The notes: generated by a model not told the origin, from the sequence alone. A stretch of 64,000 nt of DNA from Maricaulis sp034670125 (GCF_034670125.1 NZ_JAXMOC010000004.1:124001-188000), one strand, 5' to 3'. Shown: positions 36,365-44,942, counted from the first letter of the stretch. Program-made: numbers and translations.

Positions 36365-36730
36365 ATGACCACACGTTACACCGAAGACCATGAATGGATC
36401 ACCGTTGACGGCGATATCGCCACCGTCGGCATCACCGCTTTCGCCGCCGGTCAACTCGGCGATGTCGTCTTTGTCGAACTGCCGGAAGTCGGCAAGACCC
36501 TGGCCAAGGGCGACGAGTTCGCCGTCGTCGAGTCGGTGAAGGCCGCCTCGGAAGTCTATGCCCCGGTCGATGGCGAGATCACCGCCGTCAATGACGCCCT
36601 CGAGGGCGAGCCGGCCAAGGTCAATGAAGACGCCACCGGTGAGGGCTGGTTTGTCAAGATCAAGCTGTCCGACGCCGCCCAGCTCGACGGCCTGATGGAC
36701 GAAGCCGCTTACAACGCTCATACCGCATAA
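36365..36730 (+). CDS. gcvH: Glycine cleavage system H protein
   Basis: GcvH is the lipoylated shuttle between the P, T and L proteins. The 121-residue product carries the lipoylation site Lys59 in AVVESVKAASEVYAP, plus the N-terminal EDHEWITVDGD and the C-terminal EGWFVKIKL. GGGCAGGAGA lies before the start. Length is typical. Confidence 0.97.
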   Translation: MTTRYTEDHEWITVDGDIATVGITAFAAGQLGDVVFVELPEVGKTLAKGDEFAVVESVKAASEVYAPVDGEITAVNDALEGEPAKVNEDATGEGWFVKIKLSDAAQLDGLMDEAAYNAHTA

Positions 36731-36743
36731 AAGGGCAGACCCT

Positions 36744-38087
36744 ATGCGATACCTCCCCCACACAGACACCGACCGGAAGGCCATGCTCGATGCGATCGGC
36801 GTGGCTTCCATCGATGAGCTTTTCACCGATGTGCCGGAAGCGGCGCGACTGGATGGTCTTATCGACCTGCCGACCAAGCAGACCGAGCTGCAGGTCGAAC
36901 GCGCCATGGCGGCCATGGCCTCGCGCAATGTCGCGGCCAGCCAGGCGCCGTTCTTTGTGGGAGCGGGCGCTTACAAGCATCATGTCCCGGCGACCGTGGA
37001 TCATCTGATCCAGCGTTCCGAATTCCTGACGGCTTACACGCCCTACCAGCCGGAGATCTCGCAGGGGACCTTGCAGACCCTGTTTGAATTCCAGACCCAG
37101 GTGGCGCTCCTGACCGGCATGGATGTGGCCAATGCCTCCATGTATGACGGCTCCACGGCCTGCGCCGAAGCGGTCATGATGGCGGCCCGCGTGACGCGGC
37201 GGACAAAGGCCGTGATGGCCGGTTCGGTCCATCCGCACTATGTCGAAGCCTCCCAGACCCTGGCCAAGTATTCCGATGTCTCGATTTCGGTGACGGACGC
37301 GGCCCCGGCCGATCTGGACGCCGTGATTGCCGAGATCGATGACACGACAGCCTGCGTCGTCATCCAGACGCCGGACATTTTCGGTCGCCTGCACGATCTG
37401 CGGGAAGTCTCGCGGATCGCCCATGAAAAGGGTGCTCTCGTCATCGCCGTCTTCACCGAAGCTGTGTCGCTGGGGCTGGTTGAAGCGCCGGGCAATATGG
37501 GTGCGGACATCGCTGTGGGTGAGGGCCAGTCGATCGGTGTCGGCCTCAATTTTGGCGGTCCCTATGTCGGCCTGTTCGCTTGCAAGGATGATCGTCGCTT
37601 CATCCGCCAGATGCCGGGCCGCCTGGCTGGCGAGACCATCGATGCCGATGGTCGCCGCGGCTATGTGCTGACCCTGTCGACCCGCGAGCAGCATATCCGC
37701 CGCGACAAGGCGACGTCGAATATCTGCACCAATGCGGGCCTGTGCTCGCTGGCCTGGACCATCCACATGACGCTCTTGGGCGAGAAGGGTCTGACCCAGC
37801 TGGCCCGTCTCAATCACGAGACCGCCTGCGAGCTGGCCGATGCGCTGTCAGCCGTGCCGGGCGTCGAGCTGGTCAATGAGACCTTCTTCAACGAGTTCAC
37901 CCTGTTGCTGCCGAAGAATGCCGACCAGGTGGTCAATGACCTGGCGCGCTTTGGTGTGCTCGGCGGTGTGCCTGCCAGCCGCCTCTATCCGGGCCGGTTC
38001 GAGAATTATCTCATCGTCGCCGCTACAGAAACCAACACGCCGGAAGACATCGCCGTCTTCGCCAAGGCTCTTGCGGGAGTGCTCTGA
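36744..38087 (+). CDS. gcvPA: Glycine dehydrogenase (decarboxylating) subunit 1
   Basis: This is the N-terminal half of the P protein, here a separate 447-residue polypeptide. It shows AMAAMASRNVAASQAPFFVG, TAYTPYQPEISQGTLQ and YDGSTACAEAVMMAARVT. It forms an alpha2-beta2 enzyme with GcvPB and structurally supports the PLP active site. It starts 13 bases after gcvH and ends 2 bases before gcvPB. Confidence 0.96.
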   Translation: MRYLPHTDTDRKAMLDAIGVASIDELFTDVPEAARLDGLIDLPTKQTELQVERAMAAMASRNVAASQAPFFVGAGAYKHHVPATVDHLIQRSEFLTAYTPYQPEISQGTLQTLFEFQTQVALLTGMDVANASMYDGSTACAEAVMMAARVTRRTKAVMAGSVHPHYVEASQTLAKYSDVSISVTDAAPADLDAVIAEIDDTTACVVIQTPDIFGRLHDLREVSRIAHEKGALVIAVFTEAVSLGLVEAPGNMGADIAVGEGQSIGVGLNFGGPYVGLFACKDDRRFIRQMPGRLAGETIDADGRRGYVLTLSTREQHIRRDKATSNICTNAGLCSLAWTIHMTLLGEKGLTQLARLNHETACELADALSAVPGVELVNETFFNEFTLLLPKNADQVVNDLARFGVLGGVPASRLYPGRFENYLIVAATETNTPEDIAVFAKALAGVL

Positions 38088-38089
38088 TC

Positions 38090-39670
38090 ATGTCGATGAA
38101 CACCCAAGGACGCCCCACCCGCATGGCCGACAATATCGCCCCCGATAATCTGGCAACCGGTGGCTATGCCGACACCATCTCCGGCAGCCGCGGTCTCGAC
38201 CAGGCCGAGCCGCTGATCTTCGAGCGCGGCGACATGGATCGCTGCGGTGTTGATCTGCCGGAGCCGAAGGGCCTCAAGGCCCGCCTGGGCGGTCTCCAGC
38301 GCAAGGATGCGATCGGCCTGCCCGGTCTCGCCGAGCCGGAGACGATGCGCCACTATGTGCGCTTGAGCCGGAAAAATTACGCCATCGATCTGGGCCTTTA
38401 TCCGCTCGGCTCGTGCACGATGAAGCATAATCCGCGTCTCAACGAGAAAGTCGCGCGGATGCCCGGCTTTGCTGATGTCCACCCGCTGCAGCCGGCCTCG
38501 ACGGTGCAGGGCGCCTATCAGGTGATGGGCGAGCTGGCCCATTGGCTGATGACGCTGACCAACATGCCCGCCGTCGCCCTGTCGCCCAAAGCCGGTGCCC
38601 ATGGCGAATTCTGCGGCATGATGGCGATCCGGGCCCGTCTCGACGCCGATGGACAGACTCATCGCCGCCGCGTGTTGGTGCCGGAAAGCGCCCACGGCAC
38701 CAATCCGGCAACCGCCGTTCAGTGTGGTTTCACGGTCGACGAAATCCCGGCGGACAAGACCGGCCGTGTCGACATGGAGGCCTTCAAGGCCAAGCTCGGC
38801 GATGATGTGGCCGGCATCATGCTGACCAATCCCAATACCTGCGGGCTGTTCGAGCGGGACATTCGCGAGATCGCCGACCTGATCCACGAGGCGGGCGGCT
38901 ATTTCTACTGCGATGGTGCCAATTTCAACGCCATTGTCGGCCGGGTCCGCCCGGGTGATCTCGGCGTTGATGCCATGCATATCAACCTGCACAAGACCTT
39001 CTCCACCCCGCATGGCGGCGGTGGCCCGGGTTCCGGCCCGACCGTGCTGTCCGAAGCGCTGGCGCCATTTGCGCCTGTTCCCTACGTCGTCGAGACGGAG
39101 AAGGGCGGCCTCGAGCTGGTCGAGCATATGGACGACGCCGAAGGCGACCCGTTCGGCCGCATGGCGGCCTTCCACGGCCAGATGGGCATGTTCACCCGTG
39201 CGCTCACCTACATGATGAGCCATGGCTCGGATGGTCTCAAACAGGTCGCCGAGGATGCCGTCCTCAATGCCAACTACATCCAGGCGCGCCTCAACCCTGT
39301 CATGACCGTGGCTTTCGAGGGCACCTGCATGCACGAGGCCCTGTTCGATGATCGCTTCCTGAAGGGCACCGGCGTCACCACGCTCGACTTTGCCAAGGCG
39401 ATGATCGATGAGGGCTATCACCCGATGACCATGTATTTCCCGCTGGTTGTCCATGGCGCCATGCTGATCGAGCCGACCGAGACCGAGTCGATGAGCGGTC
39501 TGGACCGCTTCATCGAAGTCCTCGCAGCGCTCGCCACCGCGGCCAAGGCCGGTGACACGGACCGCTTCCTGGCGGCTCCGGTCCATGCCCCGACCAAACG
39601 CCTCGACGAAACCCGCGCCGCCCGCCAGCCGGTCCTGCGCTGGACCCCGCCGGAACAAGCGGCCGAGTAA
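38090..39670 (+). CDS. gcvPB: Glycine dehydrogenase (decarboxylating) subunit 2
   Basis: The catalytic half of the P protein decarboxylates glycine using PLP. The 526-residue product carries the PLP lysine Lys302 in INLHKTFSTPHGGGGPG, as well as GLYPLGSCTMKHNPR and SAHGTNPATAV. It is the last gene of the riboswitch-controlled operon; the L protein is not in this window. A REP-like palindrome follows ten bases after the stop. Confidence 0.97.
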   Translation: MSMNTQGRPTRMADNIAPDNLATGGYADTISGSRGLDQAEPLIFERGDMDRCGVDLPEPKGLKARLGGLQRKDAIGLPGLAEPETMRHYVRLSRKNYAIDLGLYPLGSCTMKHNPRLNEKVARMPGFADVHPLQPASTVQGAYQVMGELAHWLMTLTNMPAVALSPKAGAHGEFCGMMAIRARLDADGQTHRRRVLVPESAHGTNPATAVQCGFTVDEIPADKTGRVDMEAFKAKLGDDVAGIMLTNPNTCGLFERDIREIADLIHEAGGYFYCDGANFNAIVGRVRPGDLGVDAMHINLHKTFSTPHGGGGPGSGPTVLSEALAPFAPVPYVVETEKGGLELVEHMDDAEGDPFGRMAAFHGQMGMFTRALTYMMSHGSDGLKQVAEDAVLNANYIQARLNPVMTVAFEGTCMHEALFDDRFLKGTGVTTLDFAKAMIDEGYHPMTMYFPLVVHGAMLIEPTETESMSGLDRFIEVLAALATAAKAGDTDRFLAAPVHAPTKRLDETRAARQPVLRWTPPEQAAE

Positions 39671-39679
39671 CGATTCCGG

Positions 39680-39712
39680 CATCCGGGACCACGCACTGCG
39701 CGGTCCCGGATG
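39680..39712. repeat. REP-like palindrome after gcvPB
   Basis: CATCCGGGACC (39680-39690) is the exact reverse complement of GGTCCCGGATG (39702-39712), and the loop adds an inner CGC/GCG pair. There is no U-tract. The sequence resembles the extragenic CCGGGATGAC palindromes dispersed in many alphaproteobacteria, but I see only this one copy in the window. Confidence 0.6.
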
Positions 39713-39924
39713 ACAGGGCGGCCCTAATCCGATTAATTTATGCGCACCGTCTGAGCCGCAGGAGGTTCCGACGATCAGGGTGGGGTGGATAGTCCTGTCC
39801 TGCAAAGCCGGTTCGCGAAACCGGTGCGCAGATGCAACATCTTGCCGCCGACTGATGAGCGCGCCTGAATTTCGGCGCTTTTGTCTCGCATTGGGGTGAT
39901 GTTTACGCGTTTATGGTTGTCTGT

Positions 39925-39966
39925 CCGTCCGCGCATCCCATATCGGAGATGCGCCCCGACGGACGG
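39925..39966 (+). other. Hairpin abutting the ribosome-binding site of the next gene
   Basis: GCGCATC (39931-39937) pairs with GATGCGC (39948-39954), and CCGTCC (39925-39930) pairs with GGACGG (39961-39966) across a six-base bulge. The structure ends four bases before GGAG. It could affect translation of the small membrane protein. Confidence 0.45.
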
Positions 39967-39974
39967 GGTTGGAG

Positions 39975-40292
39975 ATGGTCGCAGCGATGAATGAGAGCCT
40001 GAACGGTTGGGCGAGAAGCCATCCGATTGGCGCCTTCGTGGTGCTGATCATCCGTGGCATCTGCATCGCCGTCGGCTTGCTGTTGATGGTGATCTCTGTT
40101 CCCGTCGCGATACTCACGCCCTTCCCGCTGGTCCCGATCGGCGCCTTTGTCGGCCTGATGGGCCTCATCCTGGTCGCCGGTGCTTCCAAGACGTTGCACG
40201 CCAAGATCACCGACATGCTGCGCAAGGTTCCGTGGCTGTGGAAGCGTGTTCGCTGGGCCTTCGGAGAGAAAGACGTTGACCCGGCGGAATAA
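39975..40292 (+). CDS. Small integral membrane protein of unknown function
   Basis: The product is about 105 residues with two adjacent membrane helices (GAFVVLIIRGICIAVGLLLM and VPIGAFVGLMGLILVAGASK) joined by LTPFPLVPIGA, then a basic C-terminal tail (LRKVPWLWKRVRW). I cannot name the family; the proline-rich turn recalls small PGPGW/YbaN-type proteins. Starts at 39975 and 39987 are possible; GGAG at 39971 favours 39987 on spacing. The gene converges with hipA. Confidence 0.72.
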   Translation: MVAAMNESLNGWARSHPIGAFVVLIIRGICIAVGLLLMVISVPVAILTPFPLVPIGAFVGLMGLILVAGASKTLHAKITDMLRKVPWLWKRVRWAFGEKDVDPAE

Positions 40293-40303
40293 CCGGATCG
40301 TAT

Positions 40304-41608
40304 TCACACCCAGTCTTTGCGGAACAGTGACCAGGCTGTCGCGGCCAAACCCGCGGGGACACCAGCGGCATCAACATGTTTCCACCAGTTGTGGGTCGCA
40401 GCGAGCACACCATCCAGCATTGCCTTGAGGCGTGCCGGCTTGATGTCGGCAAACCGCCCGAACCGCACCAGATCTTCGAGCTCGAAATCATCGGTTTTTC
40501 CCGACAGTGACATCTGGTGCTCCGACGTCCAGGCGCCGGACGGATTGTAGGCGTAGACAACGTCATAGGCCGGGGCGAGGGACCATTGTCCGGCCCTGTC
40601 CATCAAAAAGGCGATATTCTTCACATGATCATCCTGGTTGCGGATGACGATATTGAGGAGGGCGCGCCGGACCATCTCCTCGCGGGCCTGGTGGCCGAGA
40701 CCCAGCATGCGGATCGTCTCGATGGCCTGCTCATAGCTGTAGGCGCGTGACTGGTTGAAGTCGAAATGACGCATCGCGCCAAGGCTCTGCATGTGCAGCT
40801 TCTTGCCGTCGCTGGTCCGGTCGAAGCGACGGGTCATGAAGTGTGCCCGCCCGCCTTCTTCGTGCAGGCGGCAGTCGGTCATCACGATCCCGGCTTCGCG
40901 GGCGAGCAGGTGGCAGGCAAATTCAAGACGGCCATAGCCGAGGGGATCGGCGACTTCCTTGTCGGCATTCTCACTGACCCCGTCGAACTTCAGCAGCCAA
41001 GGCTCAAAACCTGTGGACTGGTCGAGTTGACCTGAACGAAATGCGCCGCTACCGGGATTCCAGGCGAGTACAGCCTTGGCACGGGCGCCGCCGGCTGATG
41101 TCCCGACCCGCAATATGTCTTCGAGGACCAGATGGTCATCATCGCCGGTGAGGCGTCCCTTGAGTTCGAGGCGGTCCTTGACCAGGCTGTCGGCCAGCGC
41201 GACCAGTCCGCTGATGTCCAGCGACCGCCCCACGCTCGGTGACGGGGTGCGCGCCGACGGTTCGAACTCGAGCGCGCCCATGCCGCGGCGGCCCGTATAG
41301 CAGAGACGCTCGACCGGGTTGAAACTGTCTGGCTGGCGGCCTTGTTCGGCAAGCCAGCGATTGATCAGCAGATTGCCGAACTTGTCGGGCAGGCTGTCGG
41401 CGAGGAGGCCGGGCAGGCCCTTGAAGGTACCGCGTGGCAGGTCGGGGAATTCGAACACGCCAGGCCGCAGTGGCATGGCGAGCGGGGCGGGCTGGATGCC
41501 GGAGTGGGTGAACGCCGGAACGTATTCAAAGACGCCGATATCACGGTCATCATCCCACAGGACAGCCCCGATCCGGCGGCCCCACAGGATCACGTCGGCT
41601 CGCGTCAT
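40304..41608 (-). CDS. hipA: HipA-type kinase toxin
   Basis: HipA toxins are serine/threonine kinases; E. coli HipA phosphorylates glutamyl-tRNA synthetase and induces persistence. The 434-residue product shows the family features: N-terminal subdomain (GTFKGLPGLLADSLPDKFGN), the GTSAGGARAKAVL loop, the catalytic NIVIRNQDDHVKNIAFL, and the metal-binding aspartate in LAPAYDVVY. It appears intact and catalytic. Its target in this organism is unknown. It starts inside the hipB stop (4-base overlap), as expected for a toxin-antitoxin operon. Confidence 0.93.
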   Translation of the reverse strand: MTRADVILWGRRIGAVLWDDDRDIGVFEYVPAFTHSGIQPAPLAMPLRPGVFEFPDLPRGTFKGLPGLLADSLPDKFGNLLINRWLAEQGRQPDSFNPVERLCYTGRRGMGALEFEPSARTPSPSVGRSLDISGLVALADSLVKDRLELKGRLTGDDDHLVLEDILRVGTSAGGARAKAVLAWNPGSGAFRSGQLDQSTGFEPWLLKFDGVSENADKEVADPLGYGRLEFACHLLAREAGIVMTDCRLHEEGGRAHFMTRRFDRTSDGKKLHMQSLGAMRHFDFNQSRAYSYEQAIETIRMLGLGHQAREEMVRRALLNIVIRNQDDHVKNIAFLMDRAGQWSLAPAYDVVYAYNPSGAWTSEHQMSLSGKTDDFELEDLVRFGRFADIKPARLKAMLDGVLAATHNWWKHVDAAGVPAGLAATAWSLFRKDWV

Positions 41609-41964
41609 GCTTCGTCCTCATCACCCCATTGCCAGGGACGCTTCGGGGCCTTGGCGCTGTCGCGAACGCGTTGACGGGGGTGTTTGCGAGCGCTGCGCGG
41701 GTCGAGCGGACTGAGCGCGGCATCCGGTACCAGCGCCAGAAGACGATCATCCATATCCAGTGCGCGGAGCACCCGGGCGACCGTGTCCAGCGTCCCGTTC
41801 CCGCCCGCCTCCAGACGCCGCAGGGTTCGGCTGGAAATGCCGGCCTGTTCGGCGAGATCTTCCTGTTTGATGTGACGGGCAATCCGATAGCGTTCGATCC
41901 GCGCCCCTATCTGTTTCAACAGGGCGTCAATGGGCAGGACTTCGTCTGAGTAATAATCTGCCAT
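41605..41964 (-). CDS. hipB: HipB-type XRE antitoxin
   Basis: The 119-residue product has a Cro/C1-type helix-turn-helix (QEDLAEQAGISSRTLRRLEA) and a longer-than-usual basic C-terminal tail (RKHPRQRVRDSAKAPKRPWQ). HipB normally binds HipA and represses the shared promoter. The antitoxin precedes the toxin and the start codon lies inside one arm of a perfect palindrome, supporting autoregulation. Confidence 0.92.
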   Translation of the reverse strand: MADYYSDEVLPIDALLKQIGARIERYRIARHIKQEDLAEQAGISSRTLRRLEAGGNGTLDTVARVLRALDMDDRLLALVPDAALSPLDPRSARKHPRQRVRDSAKAPKRPWQWGDEDEA

Positions 41965-42008
41965 AATTGTCCGTTTATATCTTCAAATTGTTATTAACGG
42001 ACAATTAT
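41963..42008. promoter_or_regulatory. Candidate HipB operator (perfect inverted repeat)
   Basis: ATAATTGTCCGTT (41963-41975) and AACGGACAATTAT (41996-42008) are exact reverse complements separated by 20 bases, so the half-site centres are 33 bases apart, about three helical turns. The left arm covers the hipB ATG and the right arm overlaps the probable -10 region. A related half-site, ATAATGTCCGCTTA, occurs at about 42079-42092. Confidence 0.75.
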
Positions 42009-42030
42009 GTCGTTTTGGAAAATTTGTCAA
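42003..42030 (-). promoter_or_regulatory. Candidate hipBA promoter
   Basis: On the minus strand a perfect TTGACA (42030-42025) is followed by AT-rich CATAAT/TAATTG (about 42009-42002) at 15-17 bases. The -10 part lies in the right arm of the palindrome, so bound HipB would block polymerase. Confidence 0.55.
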
Positions 42031-42106
42031 ACCGGACGTATGCGTCCCGTTATAGGTGCTAGGTAGCCTTACCGGAATATAATGTCCGCTTATGCGACTG
42101 AAGCAG

Positions 42107-42137
42107 AAAAAAGCCCGCGACACACATCGCGGGCTTT
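42107..42137 (-). terminator. Intrinsic terminator of the F0 ATP synthase operon
   Basis: An 11-base-pair stem (42110-42120 with 42127-42137) with a six-base loop is followed on the minus strand by six T. It lies 25 bases after atpF and separates the atp operon from the hipBA promoter region. Confidence 0.92.
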
Positions 42138-42161
42138 CTGCAATTCCGGTTCCGGCCTGAA

Positions 42162-42713
42162 CTAGTTCAGGCGCTCACCGACCGACTTGATATCGGCATC
42201 AACGAGTTTGTTGAGGTCGGCCTTTTTCAGCTGGGACTTGAAAATCACCTCGGCAGCCTGTGCGGCCAGTTCAGCTGCTGCCGCCTTGACGTCAGCGGCG
42301 GCCTGGGCCTCGGCTTGGGCGATCCGCTGTTCGGCCATGGCGGTGCGGCGTTCAAGGCGCTCCGTCATTTCCTTGCGGGCTTCTGCCTTCAGCGATTTGG
42401 CCTCGGTCTTGGCCTGGGCGATGATGGCGTCTGCTTCCGCCTCGGCCTCACGCTGCTTGCGCTGGTAGGAGGCCAACATCTCGGCGGCTTCCTCGCGCAG
42501 GCGCTTGGCTTCATCCAGCTCGTTGGCGATGCCCGTCGCGCGGTCGTCCAGCGTCTTGGCGATCGTCTTGTGAACGCCCATGTGCAGCAGAAGGCCAAAA
42601 AAGACCAGCAGTGCCAGGAAAGCGTAGAAGGACGGGTCGCCTGGCTGGGCGGCAAGCCATTCCAGGATGGACTGCTCTTCGCCGTGACCGGCGTCTTCAG
42701 CACGGATCATCAT
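42162..42713 (-). CDS. atpF: ATP synthase F0 subunit b
   Basis: The b subunit forms the peripheral stalk linking the F0 membrane sector to F1. The 183-residue product has one membrane helix (FYAFLALLVFFGLLLHMGVH) and a long charged coiled coil (residues 50-165, alanine- and glutamate-rich). It is the last gene of the atpI-B-E-F'-F operon, 3 bases after the b' gene. Confidence 0.95.
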   Translation of the reverse strand: MMIRAEDAGHGEEQSILEWLAAQPGDPSFYAFLALLVFFGLLLHMGVHKTIAKTLDDRATGIANELDEAKRLREEAAEMLASYQRKQREAEAEADAIIAQAKTEAKSLKAEARKEMTERLERRTAMAEQRIAQAEAQAAADVKAAAAELAAQAAEVIFKSQLKKADLNKLVDADIKSVGERLN

Positions 42714-42716
42714 GGC

Positions 42717-43286
42717 TTAAGCCTCCTTCGCCTTGATCAGCCCGTCGACAGCCTTGCCGGCATCAGCCTCGGAGACCTCGACGCCAGCCAGCGATGCCAC
42801 AACAGCGGACGTTGCCGTGGCGGCAATGCCGCGCACTTCGGCGAAAGCCTTGTCCTTGGCCTTGCGGATGGCGGCTTCCGACGCTTCCTGCTTGGCGTTC
42901 AGCTCGGCTTCGACTGCGGCCGTTTCCTTGGCAATCTCGGCGTCCAGCGTCTTGCGCGTTTTGGCGGCAAGGGCGTGAGCCTTGTTGCGGGCTTCGGCGA
43001 GCGATTTTTCATACGCTTCGCCGGCGGCCTCGGCATCAGCCTTGGCTTGGGCGGCAGCGTCCAGATCGTCGGCGATGCGGTCGCGACGGTCTTCGATCGT
43101 CGTCTTGATCTTCGGCAGGATGAGACGGTCCAGCGCGATGTACAGGATCACGAAGGCAATCGTCAGCCAGAAGAGCTGCGACGCGAAATAGGTCGGGTCG
43201 AAGGGCGGGAACACGCCCGAGTCTGCATGATCGGCAGCAGCGTCGGCGACGTGGTGGGCCACTTCTGAATGCGGTGCGTGCGTCAT
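42717..43286 (-). CDS. ATP synthase F0 subunit b'
   Basis: This second, diverged b-type subunit (often atpF' or atpG) pairs with b to give a heterodimeric stalk, as in photosynthetic and alphaproteobacterial synthases. The 189-residue product has a histidine-rich N-terminus, a helix (YFASQLFWLTIAFVILYIAL), and a coiled coil to about residue 160. It lies between atpE and atpF. Confidence 0.95.
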   Translation of the reverse strand: MTHAPHSEVAHHVADAAADHADSGVFPPFDPTYFASQLFWLTIAFVILYIALDRLILPKIKTTIEDRRDRIADDLDAAAQAKADAEAAGEAYEKSLAEARNKAHALAAKTRKTLDAEIAKETAAVEAELNAKQEASEAAIRKAKDKAFAEVRGIAATATSAVVASLAGVEVSEADAGKAVDGLIKAKEA

Positions 43287-43360
43287 GGGACGCCGGCTCC
43301 TCTAGTCAGGTGGAGCGAAGAAGTGCGGCCGCGCCGGGTGGCGCGGCCATCACTGAATGA

Positions 43361-43585
43361 TCAGGCCACGAACAGCAGGATCAGGGCGATGAGCAGCGAG
43401 AAGATGCCCAGCGCTTCGGTCACGGCGAAGCCGAAGATCAGGTTGCCGAACTGCGACTGTGCAGCCGACGGGTTGCGCATGGCACCCTGCAGGAAGGAAC
43501 CAAAGATGTTGCCCACGCCGATGGCTGCGCCGAGCATGCCGAGGCAAGCGAGGCCGGCACCGATGTATTTGCCCATGTCTTCCAT
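43361..43585 (-). CDS. atpE: ATP synthase F0 subunit c
   Basis: The c subunit forms the proton-driven rotor ring. The 74-residue hairpin has two helices, the polar loop MRNPSAAQSQF, and the proton-binding carboxylate Glu57 (VTEALGIF). The glycine-rich first helix (GMLGAAIGVGNIFG) is typical. It lies 58 bases downstream of atpB. Confidence 0.98.
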   Translation of the reverse strand: MEDMGKYIGAGLACLGMLGAAIGVGNIFGSFLQGAMRNPSAAQSQFGNLIFGFAVTEALGIFSLLIALILLFVA

Positions 43586-43643
43586 GTCAGAAACTCCTTT
43601 TGAGGGGCTGTATCAGTTTGTGGTTAGCGGTGACGCCTGCGGA

Positions 43644-44438
43644 TCAGTGACCCGGATGCAGGGCGTCGTTGAGATAGATGCAAGTCAGGATCGCGAAGAC
43701 GTAGGCCTGCAGGAAGGCGACCAGGAATTCCAGCGCCGTCAGGCCCAGTGTCATCGCGAAGGGGAAAATGCCGGCCAGATAGCCCGGCAGTTCGCCCATG
43801 CCCATCGAAGCCGAGCCGGCCGCCAGCATGACGATGAAGCCGGCGAACACTTTCAGCAGGATGTGCCCGGCGAGCATGTTGGCGAACAGACGCACCGAAT
43901 GGCTGATCGGACGGGACACGAAGGAGATAATCTCGATCAGCGTCACGAAGGGCAGGATGAAGATCGGCACACCGGAAGGTACGAAGATCTTGAGGAACTT
44001 CGCGCCATTCTTGAACACGCCATAAACAATCACGGTCAACCAGACCAGCATCGCCAGGGCGACGGTCACGATCAGATGGCTGGTGATGGTAAAGGAGTGG
44101 GCACCCGGCGCCGGGAAGTAGGGGAACATGCCGAGCATGTTGGCGACCAGGATGAAGATGAAGAGCGTGAAGACGAAGGGGAAGAAGCGCAGGCCTTCCT
44201 GTCCGGCTGTCGAGCGGACCATGTCGGCGACAAAGCCGTAGATGATCTCGGCCACCGACTGGGCGCGATTGGGAACGAGCGCGCGGCTCGACATGGCGAC
44301 CAGGAAAAGCACGATGGTCACGGCCGTCGTCAACACCATGAAATAGCTGGAGTTGGTGAAAGCCAGATTCAGACCGAATGCCTCGAAGGGGAAAACCTCG
44401 TGGACTTCGAACTGTTTGATCGGGTTGGTGTCTGCCAC
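43644..44438 (-). CDS. atpB: ATP synthase F0 subunit a
   Basis: Subunit a provides the proton half-channels next to the c ring. The 264-residue product has five to six helices and the essential arginine in SHSVRLFANMLAGH, with the downstream GLTALEFLVAFLQAYVFAIL helix. Length is typical. It follows atpI by 53 bases. Confidence 0.98.
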   Translation of the reverse strand: MADTNPIKQFEVHEVFPFEAFGLNLAFTNSSYFMVLTTAVTIVLFLVAMSSRALVPNRAQSVAEIIYGFVADMVRSTAGQEGLRFFPFVFTLFIFILVANMLGMFPYFPAPGAHSFTITSHLIVTVALAMLVWLTVIVYGVFKNGAKFLKIFVPSGVPIFILPFVTLIEIISFVSRPISHSVRLFANMLAGHILLKVFAGFIVMLAAGSASMGMGELPGYLAGIFPFAMTLGLTALEFLVAFLQAYVFAILTCIYLNDALHPGH

Positions 44439-44491
44439 GCCCGGCCTCTTTCATGTCTTGCGGCTTGCGCCGTCCTGAACCCGTGAAACCG

Positions 44492-44818
44492 TCAGGCGTT
44501 ATCGCCGTCCGACTCCGATGTTATCTCGCGTGCGGCGCGCACAACATTGAGTGTGCCCGCCGCGAAACCCAGCATGGTGCCGATAATCAGACCCCAAGGA
44601 CTGATTCCGACGAGCGCGTCGAGCACATAGCCCAGTACGCCCCCGACCAGAACACCGCCGAAAAATTCCGACCCGTAGCGCATGCCCAGGGACCAAGCGG
44701 AGTTGGGCTGTCTTCCGGCCGGTTCCTCGTGCTTCGCGCGCTTCGCATCAATGCGCTGCTGCAGCTCGTCGAGATCGGCTCGTGAATTGTTGCGCTGGCT
44801 GTCGTTTTCGCCTGACAT
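44492..44818 (-). CDS. atpI: ATP synthase-associated protein AtpI
   Basis: AtpI is a small protein encoded first in many atp operons and thought to help assemble the c ring or import magnesium. The 108-residue product has a charged N-terminus (LDELQQRIDAKRAKHEE) and two helices (FFGGVLVGGVLGYVLDALV; WGLIIGTMLGFAAGTLNVV). It leads the F0 operon; the F1 genes are not in the window, as is usual for alphaproteobacteria. Confidence 0.92.
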   Translation of the reverse strand: MSGENDSQRNNSRADLDELQQRIDAKRAKHEEPAGRQPNSAWSLGMRYGSEFFGGVLVGGVLGYVLDALVGISPWGLIIGTMLGFAAGTLNVVRAAREITSESDGDNA

Positions 44819-44866
44819 GTTTGACCGGTCTGCCCGTGGGAGAAGAGCCCCCCAGCAGGCGCGCGC

Positions 44867-44895
44867 ACACTATCCACGGGCCTCGGCCAAGTCAA
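44867..44895 (-). promoter_or_regulatory. Candidate promoter of the F0 atp operon
   Basis: On the minus strand TTGACT (44895-44890) and TAGTGT (44872-44867) are 17 bases apart, about 50 bases before the atpI ATG. This is a sequence match only. Confidence 0.5.
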
Positions 44896-44942
44896 GCAAG
44901 GCTGTCCCCTGTGTAAGTCTCTGAAAAATATGTTGGTATAAG

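Larger units (their letters stand above)
39671..39974 (+). other. Gene-free stretch with several hairpins
   Basis: No coding frame is convincing here. It holds a perfect palindrome (39680-39712), a small CCGGTTCGCGAAACCGG hairpin (about 39811-39827), and a larger hairpin just before the next gene (39925-39966). The region mainly serves to separate the gcv operon from the small membrane protein gene. A small RNA is possible, but nothing shows one. Confidence 0.5.

Noticed and set aside
39850..39885. CTGATGAG followed by a hairpin, like a hammerhead ribozyme core
   Set aside because: The required GAAA after stem II is absent (the stem is followed by TTTTG), and no closing stem III could be drawn.
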